A stretch of DNA of 64,000 bases from Bacteroidales bacterium (lineage in GTDB: Bacteria; Bacteroidota; Bacteroidia; Bacteroidales; Bacteroidaceae). Below the pieces are notes generated by a model, which was not told where the DNA came from, ran no database searches, and worked only from the letters and a program-made list of their open reading frames with translations. How positions within the stretch are numbered: the stretch's first letter is position 1; each line of letters starts with the position of its first letter. Location of the stretch: the NCBI GenBank assembly GCA_024690405.1, contig JAILCU010000043.1, positions 1-64,000 of the forward strand. The letters are read 5' to 3'. Positions 53,078-63,736 of this stretch are shown piece by piece. A program made the translations under genes and the position numbers.

Positions 53078-53821
53078 ATGATTAAGAAGATACTGGTTTC
53101 TCAACCCAAGCCCTCTTCAGAGAAGTCCCCCTACTATGATATTGCCGAAAGGCTGGGCGTGGAATTTATTTTTAGGCCCTTTATTAAAATTGAAGGTGTC
53201 ACCGCGAGGGAATTCCGCGCCCAAAAGATCTCTCTGGTAGGTATAACTGCCGTGGTCTTCACCTCGCGACACGCTATTGACCATTTCTTCCAGTTGGCAC
53301 ATGATTTGCGTTTCAATGTCCCTGATGACATGAAGTACTTCTGTATTACCGAACAGGTGGCGCTTTACATTCAGAAGTATGTGCAATATCGCAAGCGGAA
53401 AGTCTTCTTTGGCGAAACCGGAAAATTTGAAGACTTGCTTCCGGCTATGGTAAAACATAAAAATGAGTACTATTTCATTCCACAGAGTGATGTCCATAAT
53501 AATAGCATCACGTCATTGATGGATAGTAAGAAACTGCGCCATCTTGAGGGTGTGATGTACCGTACTGTGCCCAACAAATTTTCAAAGGACGAGCCTTTCG
53601 ATTATGATATGGTCGTTTTCTTCAGTCCTAGTGGTGTCTCCAGCCTCCTGCAAAACTTTCCAGACTTTAAACAGGACAAGTTATGCATAGCTACTTTTGG
53701 CCCGACAACCGCTAAAGCTGTCAAGGAAGCAGGCTTGAGGCTCGACTTGGAAGCTCCCACTCCTCAGTGTCCGAGTATCACCTCTGCTCTGAACGCTTTT
53801 ATTACGGAATTCAACAAATAA
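53078..53821 (+). CDS. hemD: Uroporphyrinogen-III synthase
   Basis: ILVSQPKPSSEKSPYYDIAERLGVEF; VVFTSRHAIDHFF; FSPSGVSSLLQNF; ATFGPTTAKAVKEAGL. Confidence 0.88.
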   Translation: MIKKILVSQPKPSSEKSPYYDIAERLGVEFIFRPFIKIEGVTAREFRAQKISLVGITAVVFTSRHAIDHFFQLAHDLRFNVPDDMKYFCITEQVALYIQKYVQYRKRKVFFGETGKFEDLLPAMVKHKNEYYFIPQSDVHNNSITSLMDSKKLRHLEGVMYRTVPNKFSKDEPFDYDMVVFFSPSGVSSLLQNFPDFKQDKLCIATFGPTTAKAVKEAGLRLDLEAPTPQCPSITSALNAFITEFNK

Positions 53822-53925
53822 TATTATTTCAACGTGACGCGTAAGCATATTGTCCTCTCGCTCATGTACTTGTTCATCGAGCGATAGGCTTTTTGTCTAC
53901 AGTCGTCATCGGACCAACAAACAGA

Positions 53926-54507
53926 ATGCCAGCAAAGGGAAAATCTTTCCCAAAATCCGAGCGCCTTTGTAGCCGTAAGGCTATTGATGCCCTCTTCGTG
54001 GGCGGAAACCGAACCCTTTCGGCTTTTCCGCTCCGAGTGGTTTATCAAGAGTATCGTCTCGAAGCTCCCGCTTCTCAGTCATCCACCTCCGACTTATCTC
54101 CATCAGGCGCGTCTCAAAGCGGAGCGCCTGCAATCATCCGGTCCAACGCATCTCGTTCTGAGTCTGTTGCTCAACCTGTTACTCAAGTCCTCATATCTGT
54201 CAGCAAGAGACATTTTAAACATGCCGTTGATCGCAATCGCGCCAAGCGTCAGATTCGAGAAGCTTGGCGTCTCTATCGTGACATTCTGTTCAATCCTAAA
54301 CAGAATACTGTTTCTCCCAATCCTTCTTCTGTTTCAACCATTTCATCGAGCTCTGTCTCTTCAGCTGAGGTTCCGGTTGCGTCTTCCACTTCACATTCTG
54401 GCATTTATCACCTCGCCTTTATTTGGCTTTCCGACAATCCGTTGCCTACTGAACTTGTGAGACGCAAAATGCGCAACCTTCTCTTCCGTATATCCCAGCG
54501 TTCATAA
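53926..54507 (+). CDS. rnpA: Ribonuclease P protein component with two Ser-rich insertions
   Basis: FPKSERLCSRKAIDALF; RNR signature VLISVSKRHFKHAVDRNRAKRQIREAW. Confidence 0.92.
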   Translation: MPAKGKSFPKSERLCSRKAIDALFVGGNRTLSAFPLRVVYQEYRLEAPASQSSTSDLSPSGASQSGAPAIIRSNASRSESVAQPVTQVLISVSKRHFKHAVDRNRAKRQIREAWRLYRDILFNPKQNTVSPNPSSVSTISSSSVSSAEVPVASSTSHSGIYHLAFIWLSDNPLPTELVRRKMRNLLFRISQRS

Positions 54508-54541
54508 ATTGTCAATTTTTCCATTTACAATTTGTTAAGCA

Positions 54542-54769
54542 ATGTTCCGTCGCCTCCTGATCCTCCCAATCCGGTTCTATCAGCGTTTTATCTCTCCTTT
54601 GACCCCTCCCTCCTGTCGCTTTACCCCCACTTGTTCCCAATATGCTATCGAAGCCATTCAGAGACACGGAGTTATAAAAGGTCTCTACCTTGCCGTGCGT
54701 AGAATTCTTCGTTGTCATCCTTGGGGAGGCTATGGTTACGATCCGGTTCCTGAAGACTTCCATTTCTGA
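54542..54769 (+). CDS. yidD: Membrane protein insertion efficiency factor YidD
   Basis: [65 protein letters not shown]. Confidence 0.97.
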   Translation: MFRRLLILPIRFYQRFISPLTPPSCRFTPTCSQYAIEAIQRHGVIKGLYLAVRRILRCHPWGGYGYDPVPEDFHF

Positions 54770-54826
54770 GCCCTCATTCGTCCATGTTTTCTGCTATTGG
54801 TGTCCGGTAAAATTTTGTGTTCATAT

Positions 54827-54866
54827 AAAAAAGGTCGGTTTCTTCGCTTAGATTCCGACCTTTTTT
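54827..54866 (+). terminator. Intrinsic terminator after yidD
   Basis: AAAAAAGGTCGG...CCGACCTTTTTT. Confidence 0.88.
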
Positions 54867-54985
54867 GTTATCTTTGTTTTACCGCAAAACACGAGATTGC
54901 GGACTCGAAGTTCCCCGAAGCCAGCAAATTCTCCCACCTTGGAATCAGCTTGATGCCAAGCACGTCCATTCATGGGTTAACAATC

Positions 54986-55139
54986 CATACATACGAGACT
55001 GAGCGACCCGTCGCATGAGGCTGAACGACCCGTCGTGTGAGGCTGAACGACCCGTCGTGTGAGGCTGAACGACCCGTCGCATGAGGCTGTGCGACCTGAC
55101 GTATGAGGCTGTGCGACCTGACGTTGGAGATTGCGCATT
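54986..55139 (+). repeat. 22-bp tandem repeat, locus C (7 units)
   Basis: CCGTCGTGTGAGGCTGAACGAC / CCGTCGCATGAGGCTGTGCGAC / CTGACGTATGAGGCTGTGCGAC units. Confidence 0.95.
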
Positions 55140-55183
55140 TTATATCCTATACTTGTCGTGCTTCTCTTCGCTGCTAAATGTTT

Positions 55184-56398
55184 CTATTGCCGTTTAAGGA
55201 GTTGGTCGATGGCACGGTCTAGCGTTACTGTGGGTTCTATAATATTGTAATCCTCCCAGAAATTAGCATCATGGAAGAAGTCGACTTGGTCATAGAAGGC
55301 ATCTCGGGTGTGGAAGGATTGCTTCCCGCTAATGGGGGTGGCATTATCAGATGATTTGTCGGTGACAACCATTTCAGAACAGGCGGTAAAGGAGGTGGCG
55401 AAGAGACGGCGTTTCCAGTCGCAGTTGAAACGGAAGGTGCAACGCAGATAGCTCAATCGCGTGATACTGTCCTCGTGGTGATAATCAATAAGAAAAGACA
55501 ATGCTTTGGGTGTAAAGCGAACGCCGACAGGTTTGCCTACGAGCATGAAATCTGTGGCTTTCTTCTTGTCGCTCATGTCAAGGGAGAGCTCAGCGCGGGT
55601 GATGGATAAGTCTTCACGGTCGATGTACAAACGCCCGAAGAACAGCGGGTAGGGCAATACGGCGTTGGGCATGAGCGCTACAACATATTGTAGACGATTA
55701 TTGATGGTGGCGGGTTCAAGCATGCGGAAGCGGTAGTGCTTGAGCTCCTCTCGGCTAAAAAGCATTTCTGGATTCTTGACGATATCGAGTTGAATGGGGA
55801 GTACGGGCCCTCCAATGACCTTCACACCTAATGTGTCGCTGGCTTTGGCACTCAACAATCGCCGGCCTTTGACGATGGCCACGCGATCGCGCTCGATACC
55901 GTAAAGATAACTGGTTTTATACATGTCCACGACACTTTCCGCCACATAAATGAAGTGTTGCCGTTTCATTGCTGTTTCGCGATAGAAACCTTTGTAGCGT
56001 TCGGGGACGGCGCTGTAGTTTCGGGGAATGCGCCGCACGGCCTCGTACACGAGTTCTTCCGGGTCCCTTGTCCGCACGGTGAGTTCCTTCAAGGTCATGG
56101 CGGTAGGCACCAGCTGGATGTGAAGACTCGTGGCGTTCTGAGGAGTAATGGGTATTCGGCTCGAGGCATAACCGATGTGGGATACAATGATCGCTGCAGG
56201 CATGGTGTCTGTCTTGAGGGAGAAAACGCCATCGTCGTTGGTTACAACTGTTACTTGGGAATTCTGAACGGTGACGATAGCCTGCCCGACTTCGTGTCCT
56301 GAGTGACAGTCTGTGACCCGGCCGTAAATCACGGTGTGTTGAGCCAATGCCGAAAGAGCCTGCAGGCAGCAAAAGGTAATCAGGAGTAGGTGTCTCAT
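55184..56398 (-). CDS. Secreted carboxypeptidase-like regulatory domain protein
   Basis: Signal peptide MRHLLLITFCCLQALSALAQ; VIYGRVTDCHSGHEVGQAIVTVQNSQVTVVTNDDGVFSLKT; Bacteroidetes family. Confidence 0.82.
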   Translation of the reverse strand: MRHLLLITFCCLQALSALAQHTVIYGRVTDCHSGHEVGQAIVTVQNSQVTVVTNDDGVFSLKTDTMPAAIIVSHIGYASSRIPITPQNATSLHIQLVPTAMTLKELTVRTRDPEELVYEAVRRIPRNYSAVPERYKGFYRETAMKRQHFIYVAESVVDMYKTSYLYGIERDRVAIVKGRRLLSAKASDTLGVKVIGGPVLPIQLDIVKNPEMLFSREELKHYRFRMLEPATINNRLQYVVALMPNAVLPYPLFFGRLYIDREDLSITRAELSLDMSDKKKATDFMLVGKPVGVRFTPKALSFLIDYHHEDSITRLSYLRCTFRFNCDWKRRLFATSFTACSEMVVTDKSSDNATPISGKQSFHTRDAFYDQVDFFHDANFWEDYNIIEPTVTLDRAIDQLLKRQ

Positions 56399-56575
56399 AG
56401 ATGTGTAAGTGCGTACAAATGATCCGCTTAGCGGAGAACTGTTTTGAATGGATGAAATCCTTGTTTTCGCTGATTTTGTGGCAAAGATAAGGATAATCGA
56501 TGACAAATAGTATGTAAAGAGGAGAAAAAGAGTGAAAAAACTGGTGTTTTTCTTGTGTAATTCGCCAATTTGTCG

Positions 56576-56583
56576 TACTTTTG
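56576..56583 (+). promoter_or_regulatory. -7 element TACTTTTG for the rimP-nusA-infB operon
   Basis: TAnnTTTG ~90 bp upstream of rimP. Confidence 0.55.
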
Positions 56584-56674
56584 CAGCGCAAAGAGATGAA
56601 GCGAGGGGCCGTAGGGTTCTTCGCTTCATCTATAAGAAACAACTCATCTATTTTAAATCTGCTAAAAAAGTACA

Positions 56675-57142
56675 ATGATTGATGCTAACAAAGTGAAGTC
56701 ATTGGTTGAACAATGGCTTGACGGCAAAGACTATTTCCTCACAGACTTGACGGTGACGCCTGACGATTGTATCACTGTCGAGATAGATCATGTGGATGGC
56801 GTATGGATTGATGATTGTGTGCAACTCTCCCGCTTTATAGAAGAACATTTGTCGCGCGATGAAGAAGATTATGAGCTGGAGGTGGGCAGTGCAGGATTAG
56901 GACAACCGTTTAAGGTCTTACGTCAATGGCTTAATCATATTGGCAAACAAGTGGAGATCGTCACAGCCGATGGCCGGAAGCTGAAGGGGGAACTGAAAGC
57001 TGCCGATGCCGACCACGTGGTGTTGTCTGTCCGCCAAAAAGTGCAGGTGCCGGGCAAGAAACGCCCTGTAATGCAAGACGTTGAACAGGACTTGGCGATG
57101 AGTGAGGTTAAAAGCGGCAGGTTCCTGCTGGAATTTAAGTGA
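56675..57142 (+). CDS. rimP: Ribosome maturation factor RimP
   Basis: YELEVGSAGLGQPFKVLRQWLNHIGKQVEIVTADGRKLKGEL; directly upstream of nusA. Confidence 0.93.
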   Translation: MIDANKVKSLVEQWLDGKDYFLTDLTVTPDDCITVEIDHVDGVWIDDCVQLSRFIEEHLSRDEEDYELEVGSAGLGQPFKVLRQWLNHIGKQVEIVTADGRKLKGELKAADADHVVLSVRQKVQVPGKKRPVMQDVEQDLAMSEVKSGRFLLEFK

Positions 57143-57167
57143 TTAAAAACAAGATTAAATATATATC

Positions 57168-58463
57168 ATGGTAAAAAAGCAAACCAACGATCTCATTGAT
57201 ACTTTCAAAGAGTTCAAAGAGACCAAGAACATTGATCGCGCCACTTTGGTGAGCGTGCTTGAAGAGAGTTTTCGTAATGTGATCGCCAAAATGAAGGGGA
57301 CCGATGAGAACTATGACGTCATCGTTAATCCGGACAAGGGCGATTTTGAGATTTATTGCAATCGCACAGTGGTGCCTGATGGCGAAGTGACGGATCCAAA
57401 CATGGAGATCAGCCTGAGTGAGGCACGTCAGATTGCCGACGACTACGAGGTCGGCGAGGATGTCTCCGAGCCTGTGGATTTTTCCCGTTTTGGGCGTCGT
57501 GCTATTTTGACGTTGCGTCAGACATTGGCTTCACGTATCCTCGAATTGGAGCATGATGCGCTCTACAACAAGTATAAGGATATGGTTGGTGATGTTATTT
57601 CGGCAGAGGTCTATCAGGTATGGCACAAGGAAGTGCTTCTGCTCGACGAGGAGGGTAATGAGTTGCTGCTTCCGAAGAACGAGCAGATCCCTGGCGATTT
57701 CTTCCGTAAGGGCGAACCGGCCCGTGCCGTGGTCGCTCGTGTTGACAATTCCACAGGTAATCCCAAGATAATCCTTTCCCGCACGAGCCCCGTGTTTTTG
57801 CAGCGTCTGCTGGAAGCCGAGGTGCCTGAAATAGCAGAGGGCGTTATCTCAATCCGCAAAATTGCTCGCGTTCCAGGCGAACGTGCTAAGATCGCCGTAG
57901 AGAGTTTTGATGATCGTGTAGATCCTGTCGGAGCCTGTGTGGGCGTGCGTGGTAGCCGAGTTCATGGTATAGTCCGCGAACTGAAGGGAGAGAACCTTGA
58001 TGTCATACAGTGGACGGCTAATCCCCAGTTGCTTATTGCCCGTGCATTGGGTCCTGCAGAAATCAATAGTATCAACCTCGACGAGGAGCACAAACATTGC
58101 GAAGTGTATCTCAATCCGGATCAGGTGAGTCTGGCCATTGGTAAGGGCGGTCTGAACATCCGTTTGGCGTCCATGCTTACAGATACGGTAATTGACGTTT
58201 ATCGCGAGTTGCCCGAAGGTGAAGAAGAGGATTTGGAGGATGATATCCATTTGGACGACTTCAAGGATGAAATTGACGAGTGGGTGATTGATGAACTGAA
58301 GAAGAACGGCTGGACGACAGCGCGTGCTGTGCTTGAGGCGCCACGTGAGATGCTTGTGAAGAATGCCGACCTTGAAGAAGAAACTGTCGATGAGATACTG
58401 CGCGTGCTGCGCGCCGAGTTCCCTGAGGACGAAGAAGGGGCTACCGCCTCGGCAGAGAGTTAA
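57168..58463 (+). CDS. nusA: Transcription termination/antitermination protein NusA
   Basis: S1 and KH domains: GACVGVRGSRVHGIVRELKGENLDVIQW, QVSLAIGKGGLNIRLASMLT. Confidence 0.97.
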   Translation: MVKKQTNDLIDTFKEFKETKNIDRATLVSVLEESFRNVIAKMKGTDENYDVIVNPDKGDFEIYCNRTVVPDGEVTDPNMEISLSEARQIADDYEVGEDVSEPVDFSRFGRRAILTLRQTLASRILELEHDALYNKYKDMVGDVISAEVYQVWHKEVLLLDEEGNELLLPKNEQIPGDFFRKGEPARAVVARVDNSTGNPKIILSRTSPVFLQRLLEAEVPEIAEGVISIRKIARVPGERAKIAVESFDDRVDPVGACVGVRGSRVHGIVRELKGENLDVIQWTANPQLLIARALGPAEINSINLDEEHKHCEVYLNPDQVSLAIGKGGLNIRLASMLTDTVIDVYRELPEGEEEDLEDDIHLDDFKDEIDEWVIDELKKNGWTTARAVLEAPREMLVKNADLEEETVDEILRVLRAEFPEDEEGATASAES

Positions 58464-58565
58464 AGGTGAAAAGTGTAAAGTGCAGGTTCTGTTCACTTTA
58501 CACTTTGCACTTTACACACAGAAACGGAGATTCCTCATTTTTCACTTTTCACTAAATAACAGTCT

Positions 58566-61409
58566 ATGCCGATAAGAATAAATAAAGTAACCAAAGAATG
58601 TAGCGTTGGATTACAGACGCTTGTAGATTTTCTCAATAAAAAGGGATTTACCGATGTAGAACCTAACCCCAACGCGACCATTACCGACGAGCAGTATGCG
58701 CTCGTACAAGCCGAATTTAACAAAGATAAAGGTCTGCTTGCTCAGGCTCAGAAGATTTCCACAGCCCGTAAGGCAAAGGAGAAGAAGGAGACCATCGTAC
58801 TCACTGAGGATGATGAGGCACTGCCGTTGACGGAAGTGAAAAAACCGAAGCTGGTGGGTCGTATTAACCTTGACAGCAAGGGGAATCCTATTGCTGAGAA
58901 ACCTGTGGAGAAACCTTCTGAAATAGTGCCGAAGGAACCTTTGGCAGAACAACCGAAGATGGCGCCTGTTGAAATTCCAGCAGAGGAACCCGTGAATGTG
59001 CCGGAGCAAAAGCCTTCTGAGTTGATGCTGGAAGAGGGGCCTGAAGTCAGCGGAAATGCTGCTCAGTCGGAAAAGAGTCTTCTTGAAGGTGGAACCTCTG
59101 AGATTCTTGAAAACAAAACAGATATACATGTTAAGAATAAAAAGAGTTTGGAACTGGAAGAGGTTGATGGCGTATATCGTGTGAAAGGTCCGGCTGAACC
59201 TCCACTTTCCCTCAATATAAAAGGGCATATAGATCTGGATTCTCTCAATCAGACTACGCGGCCTCCGCGTGCAAAGAAACGCAAGAAGGGCGCGAATGTC
59301 AATGGCGCACAAGGTGCGGGTCCGGTGAAGAAGAAAGGCGAACGCGTGGATATCAGTGCTGAAGCAGCCAAGCAAAACCATGGCGGCAACCAGCCTAAGA
59401 AGAATAAGGGCGGCAACCAGCAGCAGGCTCAGCCCAACAGGGGTGAAGGCAAGCGTCGCAAGAAGAACCAGCCCAAGGAGGTTATCATCACGCCCGAACA
59501 GAGCGAGGAAGAAGTTGCCAAGCAGGTTCGCGAGACTTTGGCACGACTCACTGCCGGCAAGAACAAGGCGCTGGGCAAGGGTGCCAAGTACCGCCGCGAG
59601 AAGCGCGAGAACATCCGTGCCGGTCTCGAGCACGAACTCGAGGAACAGGAGAAGGAGTCAAAGATCCTCAAACTCACGGAATTCGTTACCGCCAACGAGT
59701 TGGCATCGATGATGAACATCCCGGTGACACAGGTCATCGGTACCTGTATGAGCCTCGGTGTGATGGTGAGTATCAACCAGCGCATGGACAAGGAGACCAT
59801 CGATCTGGTGGCCGACGAGTTCGGCTTTGAGACGGAATATGTCAGTGCCGATGTGAGCGAAGCCATCAACGAGGATGTCGACGATGAGGCCGATCTCGAA
59901 CCCCGCGCCCCGATTGTCACCGTCATGGGTCATGTTGACCATGGTAAGACGTCGCTCCTCGACTATATTCGCAAGACGAATGTCATTGCCGGTGAGGCCG
60001 GTGGCATTACGCAGCACATTGGTGCTTACAACGTGAAACTCGACGACGGCCGTCATATCACTTTCCTCGATACCCCTGGTCATGAGGCGTTCACCGCCAT
60101 GCGTGCCCGTGGTGCACAGGTCACCGATATCGCCATCATCATCATTGCCGCCGACGACGATATCATGCCGCAGACAAAGGAGGCTATCAATCATGCCGTG
60201 GCTGCCGGTGTGCCTATCGTCTTTGCCATCAACAAGATTGATAAACCGGCCGCCAATCCCGAGAAGATTAAGGAACACCTCGCTCAGATGAACTTCCTCG
60301 TGGAGGATTGGGGCGGTAAGTACCAGAGTCAGGACATCAGTGCCAAGAAGGGTATCGGTGTGCCCGAACTCATGGAGAAAGTGCTGCTCGAGGCCGAGAT
60401 GCTCGATTTGAAGGCTAATCCGCACCGCAAGGCCACGGGTTCGATTATCGAGTCGTCGCTCGACAAGGGCCGCGGCTATGTCGCTACGCTCCTGTGCTCC
60501 AATGGTACGCTCAAGATGGGCGACATCCTCTTGGCAGGCACCAACTACGGACGTATCAAGGCGATGTTCAACGAACGCGGACAGCGTATCAAGGAGATTG
60601 GTCCGGCACAGGCCGCCACCATTCTTGGCTTGAACGGTGCCCCGCAGGCCGGTGACACGTTCCATGTGATGGACACCGATCAGGAGGCCCGTGAGATTGC
60701 TTCGAAGCGCGAGCAACTGCAGCGCGAACAGGGCATTCGCACCCAACACCACCTTACCCTCGACGAGATCGGACGCCGTATCGAACAAGGTGGCTTCCAG
60801 GAACTCAACGTCATCGTCAAGGGCGATGTCGACGGCTCCATCGAGGCGCTCAGCGATTCGCTCATCAAACTCTCTACGGAGAAGATTGCCGTCAATGTCA
60901 TCCACAAGGCGGTGGGTCAGATCAGCGAGAACGATGTCTCTCTGGCTGCTGCATCCGATGCCATCATCGTGGCCTTCCAGGTGCGTCCTTCGGCTCAGGC
61001 CCGCAAGGCCGCCGAGCAGCAGGGCGTGGAGATCCGCACCTACAGCATCATCTACGATGCCATCGAAGAGGTGAAGGAAGCCATGGAGGGTATGCTCGCT
61101 CCCGAACTCAAGGAAGAGATTACCGCACAACTTGAGGTACGTCAGGTATTCCATATCTCCAAGGTCGGTACCGTGGCCGGTGCCTATGTCGTCGACGGCA
61201 AGGTCAGTCGCAACAACAAGGCACGCATCATCCGCGATGGTATCGTTATCCACACGGGACAGATCGATGCCCTCAAACGCTTCAAGGACGATGTCAAGGA
61301 GGTCAACACCAACTTCGAGTGCGGTATCTCCCTCGTCAACTACAGCGATATCCGCGAAGGCGACACCATTGAAACCTTCCAGGAGATTGAAGTCAAGGCA
61401 AAACTTTGA
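58566..61409 (+). CDS. infB: Translation initiation factor IF-2
   Basis: [60 protein letters not shown]; long basic low-complexity N-terminus. Confidence 0.97.
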   Translation: MPIRINKVTKECSVGLQTLVDFLNKKGFTDVEPNPNATITDEQYALVQAEFNKDKGLLAQAQKISTARKAKEKKETIVLTEDDEALPLTEVKKPKLVGRINLDSKGNPIAEKPVEKPSEIVPKEPLAEQPKMAPVEIPAEEPVNVPEQKPSELMLEEGPEVSGNAAQSEKSLLEGGTSEILENKTDIHVKNKKSLELEEVDGVYRVKGPAEPPLSLNIKGHIDLDSLNQTTRPPRAKKRKKGANVNGAQGAGPVKKKGERVDISAEAAKQNHGGNQPKKNKGGNQQQAQPNRGEGKRRKKNQPKEVIITPEQSEEEVAKQVRETLARLTAGKNKALGKGAKYRREKRENIRAGLEHELEEQEKESKILKLTEFVTANELASMMNIPVTQVIGTCMSLGVMVSINQRMDKETIDLVADEFGFETEYVSADVSEAINEDVDDEADLEPRAPIVTVMGHVDHGKTSLLDYIRKTNVIAGEAGGITQHIGAYNVKLDDGRHITFLDTPGHEAFTAMRARGAQVTDIAIIIIAADDDIMPQTKEAINHAVAAGVPIVFAINKIDKPAANPEKIKEHLAQMNFLVEDWGGKYQSQDISAKKGIGVPELMEKVLLEAEMLDLKANPHRKATGSIIESSLDKGRGYVATLLCSNGTLKMGDILLAGTNYGRIKAMFNERGQRIKEIGPAQAATILGLNGAPQAGDTFHVMDTDQEAREIASKREQLQREQGIRTQHHLTLDEIGRRIEQGGFQELNVIVKGDVDGSIEALSDSLIKLSTEKIAVNVIHKAVGQISENDVSLAAASDAIIVAFQVRPSAQARKAAEQQGVEIRTYSIIYDAIEEVKEAMEGMLAPELKEEITAQLEVRQVFHISKVGTVAGAYVVDGKVSRNNKARIIRDGIVIHTGQIDALKRFKDDVKEVNTNFECGISLVNYSDIREGDTIETFQEIEVKAKL

Positions 61410-61439
61410 TTTATATTAAAGTACAAAAAGCCTGGCAGA

Positions 61440-61492
61440 GGCCCCACCGCCCGAACTCGGGCCGTGGTGTCCTCGCTTTTTAGCGAGGGGCC
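61440..61492 (+). terminator. Compound hairpin terminator region after infB
   Basis: GGCC...CCTCGCT-TTTT-AGCGAGG-GGCC plus an inner CCCG/CGGG hairpin; T-rich TTTCTTTCTCC follows. Confidence 0.6.
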
Positions 61493-61540
61493 GTTTCTTT
61501 CTCCTCGGGCTCATGTTTAATCTTTCAATATCATCATATT

Positions 61541-62041
61541 TTGAACGGTTTTGATATACTATTCCTCATCGTGCTTGCCGTGGGCGCATGGAAAGGATGG
61601 TCCAACGGCCTGCTGAAAGAGGTGCTCGGACTCATCGGCGTTTTCGTCGGTCTCTATGTCGCTTACTTGCTCTACGAACAGGTGGGTTATCAGTTGGCGC
61701 CGCAGATTGGTTGTTCGCCTACCATCGCTAACATCATCGCTTTCGCCTTGATATGGATTGGTGTCCCTCTTCTCTTGGGCTTGCTGGGCTCTTTGCTCAC
61801 CAAAGTCCTCGAATGGGCAGGTCTCGATAGTGTCAACAACTTGGGCGGTGCGCTCATCAGCGTCATCAAGTATGCCATTATTCTGGGTGCTTTCTGCAAC
61901 GTGCTGGCCATTACACGCCTCATACCCGAGCAGTCACAGCAGAACTCCTTCCTCTTTGAGCCCCTAAAACGCACGACTTCCATCGCTTTCGACTTGGCCA
62001 AGAGCCAGTGGAAAAATGCTAAAGAGCGTACCGATGACTGA
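61541..62041 (+). CDS. CvpA family protein (TTG start)
   Basis: [42 protein letters not shown]; 4 TM helices. Confidence 0.88.
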   Translation: MNGFDILFLIVLAVGAWKGWSNGLLKEVLGLIGVFVGLYVAYLLYEQVGYQLAPQIGCSPTIANIIAFALIWIGVPLLLGLLGSLLTKVLEWAGLDSVNNLGGALISVIKYAIILGAFCNVLAITRLIPEQSQQNSFLFEPLKRTTSIAFDLAKSQWKNAKERTDD

Positions 62042-63515
62042 CATGAACAACACGCCTCAACCCGCCGAGCAGCAGAATGCTTTTGTGCGCTCGGTCGTGG
62101 ATAAGAAATATGAATACGGTTTCACCACCGACGTCGAGACGGAGGTTATTGAGCGTGGTCTCACCGAAGATACCGTGCGCCTCATCTCTGCCAAGAAAGG
62201 TGAACCGGACTGGCTCCTGGAGTTCCGACTCAAAGCCTTCCGCTACTGGCAGACGCAGCAGCAGCCTTCATGGGGACATCTGCAGATGCCTGAGATTGAC
62301 TATCAGGATATCTCTTATTATGCCGACCCCACTAAAAAGAAGAAGGACGGTCCAAAGAATCTGGATGAAATAGACCCTGAACTCATGAAGACGTTCGACA
62401 AGTTGGGCATTCCCCTCGAAGAACGTCTCGCCCTCAGTGGCACCGCTGTCGATGCCGTCATGGACAGCGTCAGCGTCAAGACCACCTTCAGCGAGAAACT
62501 GGCGGAGAAAGGGATTATCTTCTGCTCCATCAGCGAGGCCGTGAGGTCGCATCCCGACCTCGTCCGTAAGTATCTCGGCACCGTTGTGCCGTATCGCGAC
62601 AACTTCTTTGCCGCCCTCAACAGCGCCGTCTTCTCCGATGGTTCATTTGTGTATATCCCCAAGGGCGTTCGCTGCCCGATGGAACTCTCTACATATTTCC
62701 GCATCAACGCGCAGGGCACGGGACAGTTCGAACGCACGCTCATCGTGGCCGACGAGGATGCTTATGTGAGTTATCTCGAGGGGTGCACCGCGCCTATGCG
62801 CGACGAGAATCAACTGCATGCTGCCATCGTAGAGATTGTGGTGGAGAACCGTGCCGAGGTGAAATATTCCACCGTCCAAAACTGGTATCCGGGCGACAAG
62901 GATGGCAAGGGGGGCGTGCTCAACCTCGTCACCAAGCGCGGACTGCTCCGTGGTGTCAACAGCAAACTCTCGTGGACGCAGGTCGAGACGGGCAGCGCTA
63001 TTACCTGGAAATATCCTTCCTGTGTCCTCGCCGGTGAGGGCTCTCAGGCGGAGTTCTACAGCGTTGCCGTCACCAATAACTTCCAGCAAGCCGACACGGG
63101 AACCAAGATGATACACTTGGCACCGCACACCAGTTCCACCATCATCTCCAAAGGCATCAGTGCCGGACGCTCACAGAATTCCTATCGCGGTCTCGTGCGC
63201 GTTGCACCGAAAGCGGAGGGCGCCCGCAACTATAGTTCCTGCGACAGCCTTCTGCTCAGTTCCACCTGTGGCGCTCACACTTTCCCTTATATGGACGTCC
63301 AGAATCCCTCCGCCGTTATCGAGCACGAAGCCACGACTTCCAAGATTTCCGAGGACCAACTCTTCTACTGCCAGCAGCGCGGTATCCCTCAGGAAGAAGC
63401 CGTCGGCCTTATTGTCAACGGCTATGCCAAGGATGTCCTCAACAAACTTCCTATGGAGTTTGCCGTTGAAGCCCAGAAACTCCTCTCCGTATCCCTCGAA
63501 GGAACGGTAGGGTAG
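62034..63515 (+). CDS. sufB: Fe-S cluster assembly protein SufB
   Basis: [94 protein letters not shown]. Confidence 0.97.
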   Translation: MTDMNNTPQPAEQQNAFVRSVVDKKYEYGFTTDVETEVIERGLTEDTVRLISAKKGEPDWLLEFRLKAFRYWQTQQQPSWGHLQMPEIDYQDISYYADPTKKKKDGPKNLDEIDPELMKTFDKLGIPLEERLALSGTAVDAVMDSVSVKTTFSEKLAEKGIIFCSISEAVRSHPDLVRKYLGTVVPYRDNFFAALNSAVFSDGSFVYIPKGVRCPMELSTYFRINAQGTGQFERTLIVADEDAYVSYLEGCTAPMRDENQLHAAIVEIVVENRAEVKYSTVQNWYPGDKDGKGGVLNLVTKRGLLRGVNSKLSWTQVETGSAITWKYPSCVLAGEGSQAEFYSVAVTNNFQQADTGTKMIHLAPHTSSTIISKGISAGRSQNSYRGLVRVAPKAEGARNYSSCDSLLLSSTCGAHTFPYMDVQNPSAVIEHEATTSKISEDQLFYCQQRGIPQEEAVGLIVNGYAKDVLNKLPMEFAVEAQKLLSVSLEGTVG

Positions 63516-63528
63516 TGTATCGGTGGCC

Positions 63529-63587
63529 GTTCTCTTCCACGGCATTCTCTCCCAAGGCGTTTCCTCCCAAGGTTCTCTCTCCCAAAT
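63529..63587 (+). repeat. ~15-bp degenerate tandem repeat (4 units) downstream of sufB
   Basis: GTTCTCTTCCACGGC / ATTCTCTCCCAAGGC / GTTTCCTCCCAAGG / TTCTCTCTCCCAAAT. Confidence 0.75.
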
Positions 63588-63676
63588 ATATATAAATAGT
63601 CTATCAATTTCATTATCAATAACCTTACCCCCTCCCCCTCTCCCCTCTAATAGTAACGTAGCCCCCTCGGGGGCCG

Positions 63677-63714
63677 AATGGGGGGCCAGCCCACTAATGG
63701 GGGGCCAGCCCACT
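63677..63714 (+). repeat. Perfect 19-bp tandem duplication upstream of purE
   Basis: AATGGGGGGCCAGCCCACT x2. Confidence 0.95.
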
Positions 63715-63736
63715 AATGTTTTTCTCCTTTTCTATT

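Noticed and set aside
58611-59633. 340-aa minus-strand ORF antisense to infB N-terminus
   Set aside because: Opposes the low-complexity IF-2 N-terminal domain; no independent support
59658-61253. 531-aa minus-strand ORF antisense to infB
   Set aside because: Shadow ORF over the conserved IF-2 GTPase region; composition reflects the reverse complement of a GC-biased codon pattern
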